A stretch of DNA of 64,000 nt from a virus: positions 124,001-188,000 of IMG/VR virus record IMGVR_UViG_3300022699_000302; one strand, given 5' to 3'. Positions 42,230 through 50,555 of the stretch are shown here, piece after piece. The notes under the pieces were generated by a model. That model ran no database searches. It was not told the DNA's origin and worked only from the letters and a program-made list of their open reading frames with translations. The position numbers were made by a program, and so were the translations under genes. Positions within the stretch are counted from its first letter, which is position 1. Each line of letters opens with the position of its first letter.

Positions 42230-45055
42230 GTGCTGATCAAATATACACCTCCTGCATTGGATGATTTTGAGCCGCCTGCGGTCGATATCTTCGGTCGTGA
42301 ATGGGGGAAGTATGCCAGTCGCAGCTATACTCCTCCTAAGATCGAGGAGTACCTTAAGACAGCTGAACCGGTAGACGGGCACCGTATCATCCTTGTTCAT
42401 GGCCTGGGTTCATCCGAGGTATGGGGGGCTAACCGTAACGGAGACGCTTTTCCTGAGCACATGGTGGGTCCCGAGGGTCAAAAAGAAGCGACCCTAATCA
42501 ACGGAGACGAAGACAAGGACTGGGGGTACCACACCTTCCAGAAATACGCTTACTCTTTTCGTGACCACAAAAACCAAGATCCTAAGCTCACGATTGGTGG
42601 CAAAGTGATCGTGGCCGACTGGAACCCCGAGATGCACCGGGTCGAGATCGTTATGCCGATCTCGGAAAAGCTGGCTGCTGATGTAGTTGAGAAGATCGAT
42701 AAGGGCGAGCCCGTCGAGGTTTCGATGGGTTGCTTCATCGCGGGTACGCTGATTACGATGGCCGACGGTTCCCGGAAGCCGATCGAAGATATCCAGGTTG
42801 GTGATTACGTACTGACTCACAAAGGCCGTTCCCGCAAGGTGACCGAGCTTCATAAGCGGCCGTACGACGGCGTGTTCTTCGCGATCAGGCCTGAGGCGCA
42901 CGAGCCTTTTGTATGTACTCAGGAGCACCCTCTTCTTGTCGTAGACCGTGATGACGTCAAGAAAGGTAAATCGGGAGGGCCTCGATGGGTCACCAAGGAA
43001 GAGGCAGATCGAATTGAGCCCAAGTGGATTCACGCCGAGTGCTTCAATCCCGATCAGCATTATCTACTTGAGCCGGTCTTGCAGGACGTTGTGACACCTG
43101 AGTACGCCACTCGTGAGTTTGCCCGTCTGCTTGGATATTATGTTGCCGAAGGGCATGTTCTTCGAAACAAGAGCAAAGACATTTGCGGCGTAGAGTTCAC
43201 CGTCAATACGTCGGATATTTTCTTGACCGAGATTGGTGAGCTTGCCGAGAAGTACGGCACGAAGAACCCGCCTGTAATACGTCAACGGGATAATTGTGAC
43301 GACGCCGTGTCTGTTCAGATTTTTGATGCGGAGCTGGCCGAGCGGTTGTACGCCCATGGTGGATCGTACGCCAAACAGAAAAAGCTGTCCGAATCCTTCA
43401 TGCAGTGGCATCCGGACATCCAGCGTGAATTCGTTGGAGCCTGGGCAGAAGGTGACGGGCACGGTCTGGATTCTGGAGCACTCAGCATTTCCACCGGATC
43501 TGATGCCTTGGCTTGGCAGTTGATGACTGTCCTGGCCCGGATGGATATTTGTGCTTCAATCAATTGCCTTACCCACAAGGCCGGATCTGGTCTCTCGAAG
43601 AAGACCACATATGAGTGGGTAATTCACGTCGGAAAACAGTGGGCACAAGATCTTCACGATGTGTGTTTGAAAATCAAAGACTCGCCCGTTCTTCTGGCGA
43701 AGAATAACCGCCTGCACACAGGTAAGTTCATCATCACTCCTGTGCGGGAAATGGAAGCCAGTCGTAACGCAGTCGATGTTTACAACTTCGAGGTGGAAGA
43801 AGATGAATCCTATGTAGCCGCCGGGGTTGCGGTTCACAACTGCAAGGTCGCTTATGATGTCTGCACCAAGTGCGGCAACAAAGCCAAAAACCGAGGCTAT
43901 TATTGCAAGCATGCCCGGTATGAGATGGGCAAGCGCGACCCCGACGGACGCAAGACAGCAGTGCTCAACCCGCGTCCGAAGTTCTTTGACATTTCGATCG
44001 TGAAGCGCGGGGCTGATCGCGGAGCCAAGATTCTACTGAAAGTGGCCTCGAGCCAGATCCAAGTCCCGGATTGGCCGGATCGTAAATCAATCACAGCTGG
44101 CCTCAAGCTGAGTGATATCGAGAAAGAAGTGCCCGGCGCCATCAAAGGCATCTCTCCGAGTACTTCAATGCAGAACCTCGAGAAGTCCCTTCAGCGCCGT
44201 ATGGTTCAAGCCGATATGGCTACGGCTGAGCCCCTGCCTCCCAAGGTCGCTTCTCTCATGAAAACGCGTCCTGACGAGGCATACTCAGCCCTTACCTCAG
44301 CGGGCATTGTATTGATGCCGGGTGAGACTCCTGACGCTAAATCTCTGAAGCTCGGTTCGTATCGCCCCGATATTTGGGCTGGTATTGATCTCGAAGAGCT
44401 GATGAAAAAGAGGTCGATGTACGACCCGTTCTTCCTGCCTCGTGTCTTCACCAAGATGGCTCAGGCCAAGCACGGGATAATTGATCTCTCTGAAGAAAAG
44501 TTGGCTGCATCCGATGCAACCAATTCAACGTATCGTACCTATCTCAAAATGCTGGGTGATATGTTCCGCAACGGGGATAAGTTGGCGGCCCTCTTCAAAA
44601 CAGCCAATGAAGATGAGCGAGTAGTCTATCAAGTCCGTAAGGGTGTCGATGAGTGGGCGAAGTTTGCCTACTACTGGGACTCCACGGAACGAAAAGGTTA
44701 CTCGATTGACGATATCGCTAATTTTCTCGGCCTTGATCAAGAAAAGACAGCAGCTCTACCTTCAGCCAAGCAGGTAGGTGAAGCTGCTCAGTGGGGCTGG
44801 GAAGGAGCAAAAGGTTTGGGTCGCGGTCTTACGGAGGCTTTAGGTATGGGAGCAACTCCTGCCTATCCCTTCTCCGCAGGGGTTGCGGCTCTTGGCGCCC
44901 CGATGCTGATGAGTCAATTCTATGCCGATAAGATGATGCGTGGTGAGGATCCTGGTGTTGTAGGACGCACTGTCGCTAAGCATCCATTGGCTACCTCAGC
45001 AGCAGGTCTTTTGGGGTCGATGAAACTTCATTCAGCTATGAATAGGTGGCGCTAA
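42230..45055 (+). CDS. Prohead maturation-protease-like protein containing an intein
   Basis: A 941-residue precursor starting with GTG. Without its intein (168-537) it is 571 residues. The N-terminal domain resembles phage prohead serine proteases: NRNGDAFPEHM, then YSFRDHKNQDPKLTIGG with a candidate catalytic His, an MHRVEIVMPI strand and VEVSMGC with a candidate catalytic Ser166. After the intein come CxxCG and C...H (KVAYDVCTKCGNKA ... YYCKHARYEMG), a possible zinc site, and FFDISIVKRGADRGAKIL, typical of this family. The C-terminal part (about 620-941) is helical and Gly/Ala-rich, perhaps a core or scaffold region. It lies upstream of the capsid gene, as proteases usually do. Confidence 0.75.
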   Translation: MLIKYTPPALDDFEPPAVDIFGREWGKYASRSYTPPKIEEYLKTAEPVDGHRIILVHGLGSSEVWGANRNGDAFPEHMVGPEGQKEATLINGDEDKDWGYHTFQKYAYSFRDHKNQDPKLTIGGKVIVADWNPEMHRVEIVMPISEKLAADVVEKIDKGEPVEVSMGCFIAGTLITMADGSRKPIEDIQVGDYVLTHKGRSRKVTELHKRPYDGVFFAIRPEAHEPFVCTQEHPLLVVDRDDVKKGKSGGPRWVTKEEADRIEPKWIHAECFNPDQHYLLEPVLQDVVTPEYATREFARLLGYYVAEGHVLRNKSKDICGVEFTVNTSDIFLTEIGELAEKYGTKNPPVIRQRDNCDDAVSVQIFDAELAERLYAHGGSYAKQKKLSESFMQWHPDIQREFVGAWAEGDGHGLDSGALSISTGSDALAWQLMTVLARMDICASINCLTHKAGSGLSKKTTYEWVIHVGKQWAQDLHDVCLKIKDSPVLLAKNNRLHTGKFIITPVREMEASRNAVDVYNFEVEEDESYVAAGVAVHNCKVAYDVCTKCGNKAKNRGYYCKHARYEMGKRDPDGRKTAVLNPRPKFFDISIVKRGADRGAKILLKVASSQIQVPDWPDRKSITAGLKLSDIEKEVPGAIKGISPSTSMQNLEKSLQRRMVQADMATAEPLPPKVASLMKTRPDEAYSALTSAGIVLMPGETPDAKSLKLGSYRPDIWAGIDLEELMKKRSMYDPFFLPRVFTKMAQAKHGIIDLSEEKLAASDATNSTYRTYLKMLGDMFRNGDKLAALFKTANEDERVVYQVRKGVDEWAKFAYYWDSTERKGYSIDDIANFLGLDQEKTAALPSAKQVGEAAQWGWEGAKGLGRGLTEALGMGATPAYPFSAGVAALGAPMLMSQFYADKMMRGEDPGVVGRTVAKHPLATSAAGLLGSMKLHSAMNRWR
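42731..43840 (+). mobile_element. Intein with LAGLIDADG homing endonuclease
   Basis: A 370-residue in-frame intein. It begins with Cys1 in CFIAGTLITMADGSRKPIED (block A) and has QEHPLLVV with the block B TxxH-like motif (CTQEH). The endonuclease domain has the two LAGLIDADG helices LLGYYVAEGH and FVGAWAEGDG. Blocks F and G are VYNFEVEEDESYVAAG and VAVHN followed by a Cys (+1) of the extein. All canonical splicing residues (Cys1, block B His, penultimate His, Asn, Cys+1) are present, so splicing should be active. The endonuclease would let it spread into inteinless alleles. Confidence 0.95.
44501..44523 (+). repeat. 23-base palindrome, copy 5 (inside protease gene)
   Basis: TTGGCTGCATC and GATGCAACCAA arms around a central C, within the protease-like gene where it encodes LAASDATN. 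Confidence 0.7.
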
Positions 45056-45141
45056 AGAAGTAGAACCAGTCAAACTTTCTACATTGACATTGACGAAGGT
45101 ATCCACAGTGCGTGGATCGTCTCTATCCTTAGGAGGATACA

Positions 45142-45648
45142 ATGAATCTCAAGAAACTCGCGTCTCTTATGTCCGAGGAACAGGAACAACTGGACAACGG
45201 AGAGACGGAAGAAACTCCGGTGACCAACAAGGTTGCCAGTCAAGAAGAAGGCTCTGACGACAGCGAAGAGCGTGTGCTCAAGGTTGCCGCCGAAGCCTAC
45301 GCTCTCGGTAAGATCGTTTCTTTCGGTGCGGCTGATCAGCTCGATAAGATCGCCCGTATGGCCAAGGAATCTGCCGAAGGTGGCGGTCCCGATGCTGCTG
45401 ATGCCCCGTCTGTGGGTGGCCAGGGCTCGAAGGCCAAGGAAGAGGGCGACAGTCTGCCCACCAACTCGCCGGCTCCTGCCGATGAGGCCAGCTCCAAGCA
45501 CCTCAAGGAGCAGGACATCAAGGAAAGCCCCGCTCCGGTTCACTCGAAGGGTGATAGCCAGGGTAAGGGCATGGAGTCCCATACCGGCAAGAAGGCCGAG
45601 GACGAAATCAAAAGCCGCAGTGTCCTGAAGGCGGCTCTGGGCCTCTAA
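45142..45648 (+). CDS. Scaffold-like or capsid-assembly protein
   Basis: A 168-residue protein with AGGAGG four bases before its ATG. Mostly charged and low complexity after residue 75 (Gly, Asp, Ser, Lys), with a helical start (LKKLASLMSEEQEQLDNG). It lies between protease and capsid genes, where scaffolding proteins are usual, but no family match is visible. Proteolytic removal by the neighbouring protease is plausible. Confidence 0.45.
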   Translation: MNLKKLASLMSEEQEQLDNGETEETPVTNKVASQEEGSDDSEERVLKVAAEAYALGKIVSFGAADQLDKIARMAKESAEGGGPDAADAPSVGGQGSKAKEEGDSLPTNSPAPADEASSKHLKEQDIKESPAPVHSKGDSQGKGMESHTGKKAEDEIKSRSVLKAALGL

Positions 45649-45694
45649 ACACTGAGGTTGAGATCCACGCACAGGATACTTTGGGAGAAATCAA

Positions 45695-46117
45695 ATGAGT
45701 GATATCAGCTTCGCCGAGCTACTTCAGGACTTCAATTCCATCAAGGAAGCTGAGGCTGCTGAAGCTAGTGAGGCCGAAAACAAAGAAGCTGAAGACACGG
45801 AAGCGACTGAGCCGCAGGACGTCGAAGACGAGGAAGCGTCGAAGGAGGCCGAAGAGGCTGATTACGATGCCGACGAATCGGAAGAAGTCAAAACGGCTGC
45901 GGAATGGTTGGATGAGGTCACACCTGGCCTTGTTGAGCTTTCTGAAAAGGTCGCTTCGGTGATCGACAGCGATGATGATCGTGAACTGTTTGGCCAATGC
46001 CTGGATTCCGTTCTTCTGTTCAAGACAGGCGGATGGCTTCAGGAAGGGCATGGAGAGGATGCGCCCTCCATCGTTCGCATGGCCAACGAGCTCTACAGGA
46101 GCGTCCGCGACGCATAG
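45695..46117 (+). CDS. Acidic scaffold-like protein
   Basis: A 140-residue protein with GGGAG before its ATG. Residues 15-65 are almost only Glu, Ala, Asp and Lys (EAEAAEASEAENKEAED pattern), followed by a helical C-terminal domain (about 70-138). The composition suits a scaffolding or core protein removed during head maturation. No direct family evidence. Confidence 0.5.
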   Translation: MSDISFAELLQDFNSIKEAEAAEASEAENKEAEDTEATEPQDVEDEEASKEAEEADYDADESEEVKTAAEWLDEVTPGLVELSEKVASVIDSDDDRELFGQCLDSVLLFKTGGWLQEGHGEDAPSIVRMANELYRSVRDA

Positions 46118-46143
46118 TCGGGTCAGTACAGCAAGGAGAAGAA

Positions 46144-46707
46144 ATGTCCGAGAAGTACAATAGCCTGACGAAAGTAGCCAAATCCCTTTCTCATATGTCT
46201 TCCGAGAAAGAGAAGCATGCTGCTCTGTCGCGGTATGAAGGATACGGTTACGACGATCAGGTCAAAATTGCCCGTTGCTATCTCTACCTCCAACAGGAAG
46301 AGGAAGCGACGAAGCAAGCTGCTGAGAATGGTGACGAGGAAGTCGAAGTCTTGACTTTCAAGTCCGCCGCTCAGCGACTCAATACTGCTATCGAACTTGC
46401 CCACTACCAGGCCTTGATGGAAGACGAAACGATTCAGAAGAAGGCTGAGGAGGCGGCTGCCGCCGGCGCTCTGATGTCCAGTCTTCTGGTCGATTACGTC
46501 GAAAAGAGGGCCAAGGGACTTCCTCCGGAAATGAAGGCCATGAAGCAGAAGATGCAGAAGGCCGAGGACAAGGACGATGACGGCAAGAAGCTCGAGGACA
46601 CCGCTGGTGAACACGAGAATCTTCCCGATTCGAAGTCTGAGTACAAGGACTGGAAGGAAGAAAAGGGCAAGAAGAAAGAAAAAGACAAAGACAAGGACGA
46701 GGATTAG
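46144..46707 (+). CDS. Charged capsid-block protein
   Basis: A 187-residue protein; the ATG at 46144 follows AAGGAGAAGAA, so the longer reading frame from 45997 is rejected. The first 130 residues are helical (KYNSLTKVAKSLSHMSSEKEKH), and the end is a Lys/Glu/Asp tract (KGKKKEKDKDKDED). Similar charged tails occur in neighbouring proteins. Function unknown, possibly assembly. Confidence 0.5.
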   Translation: MSEKYNSLTKVAKSLSHMSSEKEKHAALSRYEGYGYDDQVKIARCYLYLQQEEEATKQAAENGDEEVEVLTFKSAAQRLNTAIELAHYQALMEDETIQKKAEEAAAAGALMSSLLVDYVEKRAKGLPPEMKAMKQKMQKAEDKDDDGKKLEDTAGEHENLPDSKSEYKDWKEEKGKKKEKDKDKDED

Positions 46708-46710
46708 TCC

Positions 46711-46992
46711 ATGTCTGATTTGAAGGATTTTATCAATAGCGCAGTAGAGGCTGCCCGGAAGGACAACCTAGTCCCTCGGTCATCCCCTGATGCTGTTGAA
46801 AAAGAAGCGGATGAAGACGCTGGGGAAGATAACCCCGACCTCATCGTCGAGGAACATCTGAAGCAGGAGGCCGCTAAGGAAGCGTCGGCAGAGATTCATC
46901 GGGCTGTCAAGCTCGGGTTCTATGCCATGCTCACCGCTGGAGATTCCCTCCTTGCCGTTGACAGGTGCCGTCGTGAACGAGAAGGCAGCTAA
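46711..46992 (+). CDS. Small capsid-block protein
   Basis: A 93-residue helical protein with an acidic middle (EKEADEDAGEDNPD). It starts three bases after the previous stop. It overlaps the next gene by 20 bases. No recognised family. Confidence 0.5.
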   Translation: MSDLKDFINSAVEAARKDNLVPRSSPDAVEKEADEDAGEDNPDLIVEEHLKQEAAKEASAEIHRAVKLGFYAMLTAGDSLLAVDRCRREREGS

Positions 46993-47386
46993 AGAACTGA
47001 TTCAGGTGGCCAAACAAGCCCGAGTCCGTATTGATTCTCTGGAGACAGAGCTTAAGACGGCTGCGGCCCGCAACGAGGTTGCTTTGTTTGTGCTTGAAGC
47101 CGTGAAGGAGGGATCAGTCGATCCCGAAGACGTCTTCGAGTACTACGACAGGGTTTCCCAAGAAGGGGTTGATTTTTTCAAGAAGGCTGTAGCACTTGGC
47201 CTTTCGGATAATGCTGAAAGCTTCGGCTCCATCATTGATCGGAAGGACGTATCTACGGCCGGTTTGTCCAAGGCTGCTTCTTGGCAGCCGACTATCGGCG
47301 GCGAAGAAGTCGATCATTTTAGTCGCGGAGTCCTTGAACTGAAGTCTATGTTGTATGGAGAGGCCCTACCATTCGATCAGTTCTAG
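46973..47386 (+). CDS. Small helical capsid-block protein
   Basis: A 137-residue protein. The GTG at 46973 is chosen (AGGTG upstream) because the longer frame from 46922 overlaps the previous gene by 71 bases. Helical with a coiled-coil start (KELIQVAKQARVRIDSLETELK) and PEDVFEYYDRVSQEG. No recognised family; assembly role inferred from position before decoration and capsid genes. Confidence 0.5.
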   Translation: MNEKAAKELIQVAKQARVRIDSLETELKTAAARNEVALFVLEAVKEGSVDPEDVFEYYDRVSQEGVDFFKKAVALGLSDNAESFGSIIDRKDVSTAGLSKAASWQPTIGGEEVDHFSRGVLELKSMLYGEALPFDQF

Positions 47387-47410
47387 GGGCCCGCACAGGA
47401 GAAAGAAACA

Positions 47411-48037
47411 ATGCCTGAATTTAATGACACAACCGGCCAGGTAAAGACCTCCTACATTGTGCAGGTCGACGCCAAGGCCGAGGGTTTCGAGCGCATTAAT
47501 CTGCCGCGTGGGCAGACCGACATTCCTGAAGGCGCTCTTATGGTTCGCAACGCTCAAGGCGTGGCGGATCTTCCTGACCCGGGTACGGTTGCCGGCGGTC
47601 CTCTTCTGGACAGCCGCATGGTGTACATCAACTTCTCTAACCCTGAGGCTCCTCAGACGAGCGACCGGGCGGTTTGGAACGAAGTTGGCGGCACTCAGTA
47701 CTCGGTTCAGCTCGATGCCGGTGGTTTTGCCGGTATTCTGGGTCACGCTCTTCGTGTGACTCTGCCGTACGACGATCGTTTCTTTGTCAATGCGGACATC
47801 GGCAGCGTCGCTGTTGGTGAGCCCCTGACGATGAAGCGTGAAGCGGACGGGTACGCTGTTCGTCCGAGTGAAGCCAAGTTTGGCCGTCCTACCGGCGGTG
47901 CTCTTGGTACGGGCATGCCGACTCTGTTGGGTGCTCCGACGAACGCTGAATCGGATCTTCGGTTCGCCACGGTTGACGCGATCAACGACGGTGCGCAGAA
48001 GATCACCATCATCTTCAATAGCATTGGTACCAAGTAA
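47411..48037 (+). CDS. Capsid decoration-like protein
   Basis: A 208-residue beta-rich protein, Gly-rich with many Asp/Pro turns, immediately before the major capsid gene, the usual place for capsid decoration or head-stabilising proteins. It has no signal peptide or catalytic motif. Its stop codon lies inside the left arm of a strong hairpin that separates it from the capsid gene. Confidence 0.6.
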   Translation: MPEFNDTTGQVKTSYIVQVDAKAEGFERINLPRGQTDIPEGALMVRNAQGVADLPDPGTVAGGPLLDSRMVYINFSNPEAPQTSDRAVWNEVGGTQYSVQLDAGGFAGILGHALRVTLPYDDRFFVNADIGSVAVGEPLTMKREADGYAVRPSEAKFGRPTGGALGTGMPTLLGAPTNAESDLRFATVDAINDGAQKITIIFNSIGTK

Positions 48038-48058
48038 GGATAAGCTCTCTTACTTGGT
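48029..48058 (+). promoter_or_regulatory. Perfect 10-bp hairpin between decoration and capsid genes
   Basis: ACCAAGTAAG at 48029-48038 pairs perfectly with CTTACTTGGT at 48049-48058, ten-base loop. The decoration-gene stop codon is inside the left arm. It is followed by GTCTTGAGGAGG, not a U-run, so it is more likely an mRNA processing, stability or attenuation element than a full terminator. Confidence 0.6.
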
Positions 48059-48078
48059 GTCTTGAGGAGGACACATAA

Positions 48079-49224
48079 ATGAGTCTGGTAACAGCCGAAG
48101 AATTCAACCCGGTCTTCTTCGATGCCCTCCGCGAAGGTGGTGGAGCTATCGAAAAAACCGGTCAGGTGATCGGCGACTACATCCAGGAACGCATCCGTGA
48201 AAGCGGCTTTGCACGCAAGATCCTGGACGTACAAACGGTCACCGCCAATAGTCCCGGCATGCAGGTCGATCCGAACGGCGTGCATGATGGGTTCGAATAC
48301 GTCGTTCCTCTGGAGCCGCAGACCGTGGCCCAGCGGGTCGACTTCCGTGCCGATCCTGAGCGCACCTGGATCCAGGGCAAGCGCTTTCCGATTCGCTTCC
48401 AGAAGGTCGCGACGGACGAGTTCAACAAGCCGGAGGAAGAACTCCTGGCCCACCGTGAGCCTGTCCTGAAGATCATCGAGCAGAACTCGATCAAGGATAT
48501 GCAGGAGCAGGAGGACATCGCGTTTCTTGACCACGTCAAGTCTGCGGCTGGCCTCGCCACCCTGCGTCTCAACGAGTCTGCGGCAGCGGGCGGAGGTTTC
48601 CTCGGGTTCACCACTGGTGCCCAGGTCGACGCGTTCTTCAAGGGTACCGCAACGGCTGACCCCATTGCGAACCCGCAGACCTCGAACATCATTCTGTCGC
48701 CCAACAGCTACTTCCGTCGTGAGACCATCTCCGACCTGCAGAAGGTGCTGCTGGCCCGTCAGCTTGAGCTCAAGGTCTTCCTGATGAGCGCTCAGACCTT
48801 CACGGATACCCTGCGTTGGTTCTCAGACGAAGTAGGCCACGAGATCGCTACCAAGATCACCGTCGGTGGTTACAAGGAAGCGACTGTCGGTGGATTCACC
48901 TTCGTCACTTCCATCAAGACTGATCGTCGCCTGGTTCGCCCGGGTCACATCTACGGCTTCGCGGATAAGGCTGCCCTCGGCAAGTTCCTTATCCTCACGG
49001 CGCCGAAGTTCTGGCTCAACAAAAGAGCCAATATCATCCAGATGGCGGCCTGGGAAGTTATCGGTGCTGGCATCGGTAACATCAACGGCGCAGCGATCCT
49101 GCTTCTGGCAGGTGCGGAACCGATCGATATTCCGGTTCCGACTGCGGTCTACACCTCTGGGTTCATTCGCGTGTTCCCGGAAGGTCGCGACCGTAGTGCT
49201 GGTGCTCTGCCTGACGCAAGCTAA
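48079..49224 (+). CDS. Major capsid protein (HK97-like)
   Basis: A 381-residue protein with GAGGAGG before its ATG. Pattern and length fit phage major capsid proteins with the HK97 fold: a helical N-terminal region (about 1-60), a long central alpha/beta domain with the E-loop region (WIQGKRFPIRFQ), and a helix-rich P-domain (DMQEQEDIAFLDHVKSAAG). About 400 or more copies would build the shell. Flanked upstream by a decoration gene and downstream by an intrinsic terminator, consistent with high, separate expression. Confidence 0.8.
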   Translation: MSLVTAEEFNPVFFDALREGGGAIEKTGQVIGDYIQERIRESGFARKILDVQTVTANSPGMQVDPNGVHDGFEYVVPLEPQTVAQRVDFRADPERTWIQGKRFPIRFQKVATDEFNKPEEELLAHREPVLKIIEQNSIKDMQEQEDIAFLDHVKSAAGLATLRLNESAAAGGGFLGFTTGAQVDAFFKGTATADPIANPQTSNIILSPNSYFRRETISDLQKVLLARQLELKVFLMSAQTFTDTLRWFSDEVGHEIATKITVGGYKEATVGGFTFVTSIKTDRRLVRPGHIYGFADKAALGKFLILTAPKFWLNKRANIIQMAAWEVIGAGIGNINGAAILLLAGAEPIDIPVPTAVYTSGFIRVFPEGRDRSAGALPDAS

Positions 49225-49261
49225 GCAGGGGTAGCACTTCGCTTTTGATCAAAGTACATTG

Positions 49262-49287
49262 GGGCACGAGTCTTAGGGCTCGTGTCC
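49262..49287 (+). terminator. Intrinsic terminator after the major capsid gene
   Basis: GGGCACGAG at 49262-49270 pairs with CTCGTGTCC at 49279-49287 (one wobble), followed by TTTTGTTTCT. It lies 38 bases after the capsid stop and before the next start at 49313. Typical layout for terminating an abundant capsid transcript. Confidence 0.8.
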
Positions 49288-49312
49288 TTTTGTTTCTAGT
49301 TTAGGAGGTACT

Positions 49313-50011
49313 ATGAGTACCCTGATTATCCGCCCTCGGCATATCTACCGCGTCTCACTGAAAGGTGAGAAGCCCATCAAGATGTACCTCTCTACAGGAG
49401 ATTATCGATCTCTCGAGAAAGCATCGGATTGCATCATGACCGGCAACACTCTGAACTCTGTTGGTTTGATGAAAGAGATGGACCGAGGCAACATTGAAGT
49501 CAAGAAGTTTGAGCTCATTGCCCCGGATCCCGATAAGTCCCCAGATGCTCACGAGAGATACTCAGCGACCATGCGTCATTTGATGCGTGGTTTTGTTCTC
49601 TTCCTCTCTGATCTCGGTGTGGTTCATTCGCCGGCGTCGGATCGCGACCTGCAGGAAGATCGGTTTGCCGCTAAAAGGCAGGAAAAAGTTCTTCTTCCCA
49701 ACGAAGAAGACGAGCTCCCGACCGAGGAGGTCGAACCCGACCAGGCCGATCGTCTTGAAGGTGCTCTGTCTCGAACACCTCTGACTGTCGTCAAAGGAGG
49801 CGAAGAGTCCGATACTGAAAAAGAGGGGAAGAAAGAAGCCAAGGCCGGGTCCGAATCAAAACCAGACGACGATGTAGATCTAATTGTGGATGAACCCGAG
49901 CCCAAGTCCAAATCCGAGGACGACAAGGAGAAATCGACCAAGAAGAAGTCCTCGAAGAAAAAGGGCAGTAAGCAGGGCAAGAAACGGTCGAAGAAGAAAA
50001 GTAAGGACTAA
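49313..50011 (+). CDS. Head-completion-region protein with Lys/Glu-rich tail
   Basis: A 232-residue protein with AGGAGG three bases before its ATG. The first 115 residues are a mixed alpha/beta domain (VSLKGEKPIKMYLSTGDYRSLEKA), the remainder is highly charged and ends in a Lys/Ser tract (KKKSSKKKGSKQGKKRSKKKSKD). The basic end could bind DNA. Head-tail connection role is inferred from position after the capsid gene. Confidence 0.5.
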   Translation: MSTLIIRPRHIYRVSLKGEKPIKMYLSTGDYRSLEKASDCIMTGNTLNSVGLMKEMDRGNIEVKKFELIAPDPDKSPDAHERYSATMRHLMRGFVLFLSDLGVVHSPASDRDLQEDRFAAKRQEKVLLPNEEDELPTEEVEPDQADRLEGALSRTPLTVVKGGEESDTEKEGKKEAKAGSESKPDDDVDLIVDEPEPKSKSEDDKEKSTKKKSSKKKGSKQGKKRSKKKSKD

Positions 50012-50016
50012 ACCCA

Positions 50017-50553
50017 ATGCCTCATCCTAGTGAGCGCCCCAACAACTTTGACTCGCCGGAGACGGAAGACTCCTTTTATCCCAAACCGCCTAAAGACTGG
50101 GTTGAGGTGTTGAAGCTGTATCTTCGTGATATCGCCGAGAACAATATTCTCCTGAATCAGGAGGCTGAATCCCGGCCTGAGATGTTGGAGCTTGCCTGGG
50201 GCATTGCGTTGATGGACTGGAACGAGTCGTCTCCGCGACTTCGTTCGGTAGGGTTTCATGACCACCCTTTCCGTACCGGCCTTCTCTATAAGGCAGCGAT
50301 TGAGACGATTCGTTCCGTGTCTATTGCTATGATGCGTAACGAGCTCGATTACCAAGATGGTGACGAACGGTACGCCATCAATTCGCAGTATCGTGCTATG
50401 ATGCAGTGGGCGAATCAGTTAGACGAAGAGTACAAGCAGGGAAAACAGCGGATCAAGACCGAACTGAATAGCTCGTTGGCCTGGGGCGGTTGCTCCAGTG
50501 AGTTCGGGTTGATCTTTCCTAACCTGAGCCGCTCGGCTGTCACAATGGACTAA
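50017..50553 (+). CDS. Head-completion / neck protein
   Basis: A 178-residue helical protein located five bases after the previous stop. Several long amphipathic helices (WVEVLKLYLRDIAENNILL, YAINSQYRAMMQWANQLDEEY) fit adaptor or head-completion proteins between portal and tail. No family motif recognised. Confidence 0.5.
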   Translation: MPHPSERPNNFDSPETEDSFYPKPPKDWVEVLKLYLRDIAENNILLNQEAESRPEMLELAWGIALMDWNESSPRLRSVGFHDHPFRTGLLYKAAIETIRSVSIAMMRNELDYQDGDERYAINSQYRAMMQWANQLDEEYKQGKQRIKTELNSSLAWGGCSSEFGLIFPNLSRSAVTMD

Positions 50554-50555
50554 GC

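Noticed and set aside
45084-45115. Possible sigma-70 promoter (TTGACA) before the 45142 gene
   Set aside because: No acceptable -10 box at 16-18 bases; the region downstream forms only a small ATCCAC/GTGGAT hairpin.
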